Of a DNA stretch of 7,102 bases, positions 1-5,098 are shown one piece after another (position 1 is the first letter of the stretch; each line of letters opens with the position of its first letter). The notes beneath the pieces are model-generated. The model saw only the letters and a program-made list of their open reading frames with translations. It had not been told where the DNA came from and made no database searches. A program made the translations under genes and the position numbers. The stretch comes from Calditrichaceae bacterium (lineage in GTDB: Bacteria > Calditrichota > Calditrichia > Calditrichales > Calditrichaceae): assembly GCA_030622395.1 (NCBI GenBank), contig JAUXGF010000144.1, positions 1 through 7,102 on the forward strand, in the 5' to 3' direction.

Positions 1-11
1 AAGCGCTTAAA

Positions 12-50
12 AATCAGTGTATATCCGTATAATCTGTGTAATCCGTGTTC
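12..50. repeat. 9-bp tandem repeat, consensus AATCYGTGT
   Basis: Four adjacent units are visible: AATCAGTGT (12-20), ATATCCGTAT (21-30, one base longer), AATCTGTGT (31-39) and AATCCGTGT (40-48). The units differ only at one or two positions and are too short for a structured RNA stem. On the minus strand it reads as repeated ACACGGATT. Similar 'ATCCGTGTAATCC' phrases are, from general knowledge, scattered between genes of many environmental bacteria, without a known function. Confidence 0.6.
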
Positions 51-144
51 TATTAAGAACTAGCGTTTTGTCAAATAAACATACTCTATAAAATCGCTGA
101 TTAATCGGGAAGAAATCTTAAAACGCCTCATTTTTCAAGGCAAA

Positions 145-159
145 TCCCGATTCTCGGGA
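145..159. repeat. Short inverted repeat TCCCGA-TTC-TCGGGA
   Basis: A perfect 6-bp inverted repeat with a 3-base loop. The same CCCGA...TCGGG pairing, with a 4-base loop, recurs in the gap downstream of the CoaC-like gene at 4214-4227. That suggests a dispersed small element rather than a one-off palindrome. There is no T-run on either side, so it does not look like an intrinsic terminator. Confidence 0.45.
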
Positions 160-183
160 CGCTCCGCTTCCAAATGACATTTT

Positions 184-204
184 TGTCTGGTTTTCGTTCA
201 GACA
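184..204. repeat. Small stem-loop TGTCTG/CAGACA
   Basis: Six-base perfect inverted arms (184-189 and 199-204) enclose a 9-base loop. The stem is short and only half G/C, so it may be chance. It sits in a gap already rich in repeats. Confidence 0.25.
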
Positions 205-332
205 CTATTTAGTAAATCTGATTGATTTAATATTCTTTAGATTTTGTGTCTTAAAAATACAGGGGTTCGATATATGGGAAACTTTATTTTGTAATATAAT
301 CTTTGGGATATTTTTTCCGTTCTTGTAATTTT

Positions 333-394
333 GAGACGAGGGGCAACGCCTTAGACGATGCAATGCCTGAGACGAGGCATTGCCTCGTCTCTAC
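333..394. repeat. Three 17-19 bp tandem units ending in a perfect palindrome
   Basis: Three consecutive degenerate copies of GAGACGAGGCATTGCCT lie at 333-351 (19 bp, most diverged), 352-368 and 369-385. The third copy runs into an inverted half unit, so that GAGACGAGGCA (369-379) and TGCCTCGTCTC (381-391) form a perfect 11-bp palindrome around one central T. This is the strongest potential cruciform or hairpin in the window. No T-tract follows it on the plus strand, so a terminator role is unlikely. The nearest gene is the racemase, which starts 109 bases downstream. Confidence 0.75.
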
Positions 395-490
395 GGGATG
401 GAGGCGGGGTTGACGGCAGATAAATATAAAATTGTTTTTTGCATCCGGTTTTTTTCTTTATATTTTAAACATGCCGCTTAGATGTTAATT

Positions 491-494
491 GGAG
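491..494 (+). promoter_or_regulatory. Ribosome-binding site GGAG for the racemase gene
   Basis: GGAG lies 8 bases upstream of the ATG at 503. It also lies inside the coding sequence that would result from starting at the earlier in-frame ATG at 482, which has no comparable site. This decides the start in favour of 503. Confidence 0.65.
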
Positions 495-502
495 TGCGTT
501 TC

Positions 503-1420
503 ATGTTTAAACATAAATCATTTACGATTGTATTTACCGATTCCGGACTCGGCGGATTGTCTGTAATGGCTGATTTTTATGAAAGGCTTAAAAGCAACTC
601 AAAGAATTTACCGGTGCCGCCAATTCATATAATATTTTTTAACGCCCAGTTTAAAATAGGTTACGGTTACAACCAAATGCCCACTCTTGAGGAGAAAATA
701 TCTATTTTTAACCGCGCTTTGTCTGCAATGCAAAGTTGTTATAAACCCGGCTTAATAGCTATCGCCTGTAATACGCTTTCTTCAATTTATCCTCAAACGG
801 ATTTTGCCCATGAAATCGATGACGGTGTAATGGAAATCATAAGCACGGGAAAAACAGCGCTCGCCCTGTTTAAAAAAAGACGTCCAACTTTACCGGTAGC
901 CGTCATCGTAACGCCCGCCACTGTTAAGTCGGATGCATATAAAACAGAGCATGAATCTATCTTTCAGGTTTCAGCGGCAAATTTGGCGGGGGCTATTGAA
1001 AACAATCCAAATGGCAAAATTGTCTGTGATATCATTAACCAAGTATTTAAAGATATAAAATCAGAACTATTAAACAGAAATATTTCCACTGATAGAATTG
1101 CTCTTTTTTTAGGCTGTACGCATTATCCTTATATTACCGACAAATTTTTATCTATAGCGCAGCGGCATGATTTGTATATTGAAACGATAATTAATCCCAA
1201 TCTGTTTTTTAGTAAAGCTGTTTTTGACCGCTTTTTTCTTATAACGCAGAATATTAGGGGAACCTCAACTTATCAAGCGCCGCAAATCAAGCTTTCCGTA
1301 ATTTCTCAAATTGAACTGCAAAAAAATGAAATTGAAAATATTTCCAATATACTATCTTCAAAATATTCGGATATTGCCCAATCATTAAGGTCATATAAAT
1401 ATATTCCGGATTTGTTTTGA
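503..1420 (+). CDS. Glutamate/aspartate racemase family protein (MurI-like)
   Basis: This is a cofactor-independent amino-acid racemase of the Asp/Glu racemase superfamily. The likely reaction is L- to D-glutamate, which feeds peptidoglycan synthesis in the cytoplasm. Three signatures support it. The N-terminal FTDSGLGGLSV (residues 11-21) matches the MurI 'FDSGxGGL' substrate loop. ACNT places the first catalytic Cys at 89. LGCTHYP (203-209) places the second at Cys205, followed by His207. TPATVKSDAY (137-146) and a GYGYN segment (53-57) also fit MurI. At 305 residues it is about 40 longer than typical MurI, and the last ~95 residues after GCTHYP are unusual, so substrate specificity is less certain than family. 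The start at 503 follows a GGAG site; an in-frame ATG at 482 would add seven residues. The SH3 lipoprotein gene follows after 133 bases. Confidence 0.85.
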   Translation: MFKHKSFTIVFTDSGLGGLSVMADFYERLKSNSKNLPVPPIHIIFFNAQFKIGYGYNQMPTLEEKISIFNRALSAMQSCYKPGLIAIACNTLSSIYPQTDFAHEIDDGVMEIISTGKTALALFKKRRPTLPVAVIVTPATVKSDAYKTEHESIFQVSAANLAGAIENNPNGKIVCDIINQVFKDIKSELLNRNISTDRIALFLGCTHYPYITDKFLSIAQRHDLYIETIINPNLFFSKAVFDRFFLITQNIRGTSTYQAPQIKLSVISQIELQKNEIENISNILSSKYSDIAQSLRSYKYIPDLF

Positions 1421-1437
1421 TTTTTGATATTTACCAT

Positions 1438-1464
1438 CCCCGCGTCCGCAGGCAGGCAGGCGGG
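1438..1464. repeat. GC-rich inverted repeat with GCAG tetranucleotide tract
   Basis: This 27-base GC-rich island sits in AT-rich DNA just after the racemase stop codon. CCCGC (1439-1443) can pair with GCGGG (1460-1464), and the intervening part contains three exact GCAG units (1448-1459). It could act as a weak terminator for the racemase gene, since GTTTG follows, but the loop is long and the T-run short. Very similar CCCGC/GCAGG phrases are, from general knowledge, frequent between genes of uncultured bacteria. Confidence 0.5.
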
Positions 1465-1553
1465 TTTGTAATCTATTATTTGTGATTTGTTTTTTCAATC
1501 TATCGGAATAGCGCTCATTCATTACTTATTAATGTTCTAAAAGGAGCTAAATA

Positions 1554-2444
1554 ATGTTTCGCTTTATTGTATTGAGTATTATTACTATAATTCTTTTTTC
1601 CTGCAGTCCAAAAGCTGTAAAGAAAGAAAGCGGCTCTTTGGAAAAAGCTGATCATTCATCTTTATATAAAGCGTATGTTTTAAAAGAACAAATTAATGTA
1701 CGCGCCGGTCATTCAACCCGCGCCGGTATTGTTAAGCGTTTGAACGATGGCGAAGAAGTGCAGATCATCCGCAATGTCAACGGGTGGTATGAAATTAAAC
1801 TGGATCAAAAGAGTAACGGCTGGGTGCGCAGCGATCTGGTAGGCCCGCGCCTTCTCAGCCGGACATGCCTTGCCGCCACATTTGTAGACAGCGTTTTGCC
1901 GGCATTTGATACCCAAATATATTTTGATAAAACAGGGCTGTATCGTATTGTATACATGATCTTGCCGGAATTTTTTTACAAGTCAAAAAGCGCCGCTGAA
2001 AGGCAGGCAAAAAAAATAGGCAAGATTTATCAGGAAAAAGTTTATGCGGGCAATGTTGAAATCCGGGTTATCTTTCCTGAATCCAAATCACTATTTATAA
2101 AAGTTGAATTAAAGGGTATTGGCAATCCCGATATTCCAGTACCTATTATAGAAAGCGGCAGGTTGGTTGCATTAAAAACAGGAAAAAGAAACGAAGTGAC
2201 GTTACATATTGCTGTGCCTCAGTCGGTTAATAATCAACAACTGCTTAAAATGGCGCGCAACATATCCGGCGCTTATGATTATTCTTTTACTAAAATAGAA
2301 ATTTATATAGCGGCTGATACAGCGGAAGGATTGGCTTATTTGGAAGATACGAATCAAAAGCCCCTTAATACTCGCGTTTGCAGGCTTTATTATTTGGAAG
2401 ATAAAAACGGAGAGGATTATCGTTTTAATTATTGTGACCGGTAA
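1554..2444 (+). CDS. SH3-domain lipoprotein, unknown function
   Basis: This is a predicted lipoprotein. Residues 1-16 form a hydrophobic signal peptide ending in the lipobox LFSC, with lipidated Cys17. Ser18 at +2 would, by the E. coli rule, favour the outer membrane. Residues ~40-96 form a bacterial SH3 (SH3b) domain, seen from INVRAGHSTRAG, LNDGEEVQI, NGWYEI and GWVRSDLV. Such domains usually bind peptidoglycan or other envelope ligands. The remaining 200 residues are not a family I recognise. They look like an alpha/beta domain with charged helices (around 140-165) and beta strands, and have no obvious catalytic motif. The full length is intact. AAGGAG at 1541-1546, seven bases upstream of ATG, makes the start secure. 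It lies 133 bases after the racemase gene and may share its transcript. It converges on gpmI. Confidence 0.85.
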   Translation: MFRFIVLSIITIILFSCSPKAVKKESGSLEKADHSSLYKAYVLKEQINVRAGHSTRAGIVKRLNDGEEVQIIRNVNGWYEIKLDQKSNGWVRSDLVGPRLLSRTCLAATFVDSVLPAFDTQIYFDKTGLYRIVYMILPEFFYKSKSAAERQAKKIGKIYQEKVYAGNVEIRVIFPESKSLFIKVELKGIGNPDIPVPIIESGRLVALKTGKRNEVTLHIAVPQSVNNQQLLKMARNISGAYDYSFTKIEIYIAADTAEGLAYLEDTNQKPLNTRVCRLYYLEDKNGEDYRFNYCDR

Positions 2445-2475
2445 TTTTTGTCAAATATATTTGAACTTATTTTAG

Positions 2476-2499
2476 CCACCAAGACGCTAAGTCACAAAG
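2476..2499. repeat. 8-bp tandem repeat in the convergent gap
   Basis: Three in-phase 8-base units, CCACCAAG, ACGCTAAG and TCACAAAG (2476-2499), are followed by an A-rich run. Together with its flanks it fills most of the 95 bp between the two convergent genes, a spot where a bidirectional terminator would be expected. No GC-rich hairpin is visible there. The 'ACCAAGAC-CAAAG' phrase is one I associate with widely dispersed intergenic repeats in environmental genomes; its function is unknown. Confidence 0.55.
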
Positions 2500-2539
2500 A
2501 AAAAATAATTAATAAATTTGCTTGCTATGTTCTATACCA

Positions 2540-4093
2540 CTACTTTTCAAATAACACATCAGCGGTCATCTCTTTTGGGATTTCAAGATTCATTAAAGTT
2601 AAAACCGTTGGCGCAAGATCAGCTAATTTCCCTGTTTTAATCAACTTCTTTTTATCAGCGTCGCGGGCAATATAAATAATTTCCACAGGGAACGTAGTGT
2701 GACTTGTTTTTATCATACCTGTTTCATAATCAATCATCTGTTCGGAATTGCCGTGATCAGCGGTGATTAAGATATGGGCGTCCAATTCCAAAAGACGATC
2801 CACCGTTTTACCAAGACATTCGTCAACTATTTCGATTGCCTTTTTAGCCGCATTAAAATCACCGGTATGACCGACCATATCCCCGTTAGGATAATTAATC
2901 AATATAAAAGCGTAATGATTATCTTTTAAGCGTTTGAGTAATTCGTCGGTTATGCGGTACGCTTCCATTTGCGGATGACTGGCAAAAGCGGCGGGATCAA
3001 TATCGCTTTTTATCTCAACCTGATCTTCGTTGGGATAAGGCGTGGTTAACTTGCCGTTAAAAAAACTGGTTACATGGCGGAATTTCTGCGTTTCCGAAAG
3101 GCGCAATTGTTTTAATCCAGCCTTTGAAATAACTTCCCCAAGCAGATGATCCATACCGCCGCCCGAGCCCATAGCTCCAAGCAGATAATCTTCAAACTCG
3201 TCATAATAGCGCGTAAAACCGAGATAAAGCACATCCGGTTTATGTTCAATTTTTCCGGGATAACCCGGGTCGATAAAAGCCATAGAAAGCTGAATAGCGC
3301 GGTCCTGCCGGTAGTTAGTGTGAAATACGCAGTCGCCGTCCTTTACGCCCTCATATCCTTCAATGCAATAAGGCGGGATATACTCATCAAACATATCCAC
3401 ATTATCCGGCGTTTTATCATTTTGATATGATTCCCTTACAGCTTGCTCCGGCTCTTTAGTTTTTCTGCCTTCAGCGTTAACGATACAGTTAAAAGCGATG
3501 TCCGTTAAATCCCATTCTTTGGATCGATCCATTGCGTAATAACGTCCCATCAGCGTCCCAATACGGCAGTTGCCTGTTTCCGCAATCACCTGATTTAATT
3601 TAGCTATGTATTCCAAGCAACTGCGCGGCGGGGTGTCCCTTCCATCCAAAAAAGGATGTATAATAATTTCACCGCCAGGAAACTCACTGCGCGCCCGACG
3701 CATAATTTTAAATAGATGATCCTGATGAGCATGCACGCCTTCATCCTGCAGCAAGCCCATTAAATGCAGACGTGATTTTTTTGTTTTCCATTGATTGATT
3801 AAATTTTTCCATTTTTCAGATTTAAAAATAGAACCGTTGATAAAACCTTCGTCAATGCGTTTTAGCTCCTGAATAACAATCCTGCCGGCGCCCATGTTTA
3901 AATGCCCGACCTCGCTGGACCCTTGAAAACCTGCCGGCAATCCAACCGCTTCGCCGGAAGTCTCTATCAGCATCCAGGGGTATTTATTTTTATATGAATC
4001 GATATTGGGTGTATTAGCCGCCATAACGGCATTTCCTTTAGGATTTTCATTATAACCCCAGCCGTCGCGCACGATCAAACAAACAGGTCTCAT
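2540..4093 (-). CDS. gpmI: 2,3-bisphosphoglycerate-independent phosphoglycerate mutase
   Basis: This enzyme interconverts 3- and 2-phosphoglycerate in glycolysis and gluconeogenesis. It is the cytoplasmic, two-metal (usually Mn) enzyme of the alkaline phosphatase superfamily. All key residues of the family are present. Asp10 lies in RDGWG. The phosphorylated Ser60 lies in SSEVGHLN. Substrate-binding His121 lies in EGVHAH, and Arg152/Asp153 lie in DGRDTPP. A YRQDR motif follows in the middle of the protein. Metal ligands Asp405 and His409 lie in GDMVGHTG, Asp446 and His447 in TADHGN, and His465 in SHTT. The C-terminal LADLAPTVL block is also typical. The length of 517 residues is normal. Small departures from the usual text (GFQGSSEVGH for GQMGNSEVGH, MTADV for MTGKS) do not touch catalytic positions. 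AAAGG (4103-4107) lies nine bases before the ATG, and the upstream DNA is very AT-rich, so the gene probably has its own promoter. Confidence 0.97.
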   Translation of the reverse strand: MRPVCLIVRDGWGYNENPKGNAVMAANTPNIDSYKNKYPWMLIETSGEAVGLPAGFQGSSEVGHLNMGAGRIVIQELKRIDEGFINGSIFKSEKWKNLINQWKTKKSRLHLMGLLQDEGVHAHQDHLFKIMRRARSEFPGGEIIIHPFLDGRDTPPRSCLEYIAKLNQVIAETGNCRIGTLMGRYYAMDRSKEWDLTDIAFNCIVNAEGRKTKEPEQAVRESYQNDKTPDNVDMFDEYIPPYCIEGYEGVKDGDCVFHTNYRQDRAIQLSMAFIDPGYPGKIEHKPDVLYLGFTRYYDEFEDYLLGAMGSGGGMDHLLGEVISKAGLKQLRLSETQKFRHVTSFFNGKLTTPYPNEDQVEIKSDIDPAAFASHPQMEAYRITDELLKRLKDNHYAFILINYPNGDMVGHTGDFNAAKKAIEIVDECLGKTVDRLLELDAHILITADHGNSEQMIDYETGMIKTSHTTFPVEIIYIARDADKKKLIKTGKLADLAPTVLTLMNLEIPKEMTADVLFEK

Positions 4094-4165
4094 AATTTAG
4101 CGCCTTTCTATATTATTTATTTTATAATAAAAGCTATTAATTTTTGGTTTACATGAATGAACAAT

Positions 4166-4310
4166 TCCCCTCTTGTTCCGCTCCGTAAGAGTCTCTTTGG
4201 GAGGATGGGTTACCCCGAAGTATCGGGATGCAAGCAGGGGTGGTTACTAACCTTCTCCCTTAAAAGAGAACGGGCTGGGGAAGAGTTTTTCAAGCTACTT
4301 CCTCTGCCCC
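4166..4310. repeat. Composite intergenic inverted-repeat element
   Basis: This is a patchwork of small hairpins in a locally more GC-rich stretch between the CoaC-like gene and gpmI. CTCTT/AAGAG arms lie at 4170-4174 and 4187-4191. CCCGA/TCGGG lies at 4214-4227, shared with 145-159. TTCTC/GAGAA encloses a CCTTAAAA loop at 4253-4270. An imperfect GGGGaAGAG/CTCTgCCCC pair spans 4277-4310. The last pair straddles the stop codon of the CoaC-like gene. I see no protein in it and no T-run marking a terminator. It looks like one dispersed element with another nested inside it. Confidence 0.5.
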
Positions 4311-4837
4311 CACATATTTATAGTTTTAATAATCGTCTCATCTTCCGCCAAGCCTCCGATTCCTTCATCGCCGTCCGCTAAACGTTTGGCAACCGGCTGG
4401 ATTACAGTAACATTATAAAATTTTTCTATTTGCTTTAATTGATTTGAGGTGATCGGATTATCCCACATTTGTGTATTCATTGCCGGCGCTAAAATAAGCG
4501 GCTTGCCGCCCAAAGCCCGAACAGTTGAAGTAAGCAGATTGTCACAAATACCATTGGTTATTTTTGCCAGCGTATTAGCTGATAAAGGGGCGATTAAAAA
4601 GACGTCGCACCATTTAGCCAGCTCAATATGCAAAACCCGATTAGTGTTTTCCCACTCATTGCCGTCCGTATAACATGGATTTCCGCTCATTACCGCTAAC
4701 GCCTGCGGAGCGACAAATGCATGCGCCTTTTCGCTTATAACAACTTTAATTTCATGATCCTGTTTCTTTAATGTTGAAACTAAATTTGGAATGCGGTAAG
4801 CTGCGATTGAAGAGGTTACGCCGATTAAAATTTTCAT
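4295..4837 (-). CDS. Stand-alone CoaC/HFCD-family flavoprotein lacking the catalytic Cys
   Basis: This is a Cys decarboxylase-type flavoprotein. The closest role is phosphopantothenoylcysteine decarboxylase (CoA synthesis, FMN-dependent, cytoplasmic). The N-terminal ILIGVTSSIAAYR (3-15) is the flavin-binding strand and loop. His70 in HIELAKWCD matches the active-site His. PLSANT (84-89) and NGICDNLL (95-102) match the FMN-binding core, and APAMNTQMW (117-125) carries the substrate Asn121. In the clamp motif, usually L-A-C-G-D-x-G-x-G, this protein reads LADGDEGIG (153-161), so Asp155 replaces the Cys that reduces the enethiol intermediate. It has 180 residues and ends after the decarboxylase domain. 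The CoaB synthetase domain found in most bacterial CoaBC proteins is absent here. A weak GGA lies nine bases before the ATG. It may be a real CoaC variant, a LanD-like oxidative decarboxylase, or a paralogue. Confidence 0.85.
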   Translation of the reverse strand: MKILIGVTSSIAAYRIPNLVSTLKKQDHEIKVVISEKAHAFVAPQALAVMSGNPCYTDGNEWENTNRVLHIELAKWCDVFLIAPLSANTLAKITNGICDNLLTSTVRALGGKPLILAPAMNTQMWDNPITSNQLKQIEKFYNVTVIQPVAKRLADGDEGIGGLAEDETIIKTINMWGQRK

Positions 4838-4897
4838 ATTACAATTTCCAATTAATATGACTTTACAATTTTTAAAGAGCTGTACGGTTGAAAATAT

Positions 4898-4909
4898 ATT
4901 TGCGCAAAT
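4898..4909. promoter_or_regulatory. 12-bp palindrome ATTTGCGCAAAT upstream of the CoaC-like gene
   Basis: A perfect palindrome lies 61 bases upstream of the CoaC-like start codon, in AT-rich DNA where a promoter is expected. It has the size and symmetry of an operator for a dimeric regulator, but no second copy occurs in the window. A palindrome of this length could also arise by chance in AT-rich sequence. Confidence 0.25.
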
Positions 4910-4990
4910 TTAGTGGAAAACAATATATAATGCAAAATTAGCTGATAGTGAAAAACATCTTTTGAGAATAAACATAGATTTAAAAAGAAC

Positions 4991-5030
4991 TTTAGTCACT
5001 TTAGCTCACTTTAGCTCACTTTAGCTCACT
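4991..5030. repeat. 10-bp tandem repeat, TTAGCTCACT x3 plus a variant
   Basis: Three exact copies of TTAGCTCACT (5001-5030) follow a variant, TTTAGTCACT (4991-5000). On the minus strand it reads as repeated AGTGAGCTAA. Every minus-strand frame meets stop codons within it, so it does not encode protein. The near-perfect copies suggest recent expansion by slippage or strong conservation of the unit. It lies downstream of the EnvC-like gene and about 150 bases upstream of the CoaC-like gene. Confidence 0.85.
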
Positions 5031-5098
5031 TTTAACTTGTATCCCTTCCCCGCCCGGCAGCATATAAAAACACTGTTCACCACCCATCTGCGGTTTTA

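Larger units (their letters stand above)
1..502. other. Non-coding repeat-rich leader region
   Basis: I see no convincing gene in this stretch. It holds a 9-bp periodic repeat at 12-48, a small CCCGA/TCGGG hairpin at 146-158, a TGTCTG/CAGACA stem-loop at 184-204, and three degenerate 17-19 bp tandem units ending in a perfect 11-bp palindrome at 333-391. The last 80 bases before the racemase gene are strongly AT-rich, as expected of a promoter region. I could not pick a -35/-10 pair with a believable spacer: TATATT at 459-464 is the best -10-like box, but no good partner lies 16-18 bases upstream. The window begins inside this gap, so its true length is unknown. Confidence 0.7.

Noticed and set aside
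369..391. Perfect palindrome considered as an intrinsic terminator
   Set aside because: No T-run follows on either strand and no gene visibly ends just before it within the window.
432..464. Possible promoter for the racemase gene (TTGTTT and TATATT)
   Set aside because: The spacer of about 21 bases is too long, and alternative -35 boxes match poorly in this T-rich stretch.
1713..1916. Minus-strand open frame inside the SH3 lipoprotein gene
   Set aside because: It is antisense to the well-supported SH3 domain coding sequence and has no supporting start signal or motif.
2448..2675. Plus-strand open frame overlapping the 3' end of gpmI
   Set aside because: It lies mostly antisense to a confidently identified enzyme gene and shows no recognisable protein features.
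4157..4381. Plus-strand open frame across the composite repeat and the end of the CoaC-like gene
   Set aside because: It is composed of hairpin repeat and antisense CoaC sequence, and the translation has no family features.
4295..4837. Calling the flavoprotein a lanthipeptide decarboxylase (LanD)
   Set aside because: There is no precursor peptide, lanthionine synthetase or transporter nearby. The similarity in the active site is shared by the whole family.
4991..5030. Tandem array considered as a CRISPR
   Set aside because: The units are 10 bp and directly abut with no spacers, so it is a simple tandem repeat. No cas genes are present.
5016..5087. A 23-codon minus-strand reading frame (start MGGEQC) just after the EnvC-like stop, ending in the 10-bp repeat
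   Set aside because: It has no ribosome-binding site, is very short, and its stop lies within the tandem repeat. It is best treated as chance.
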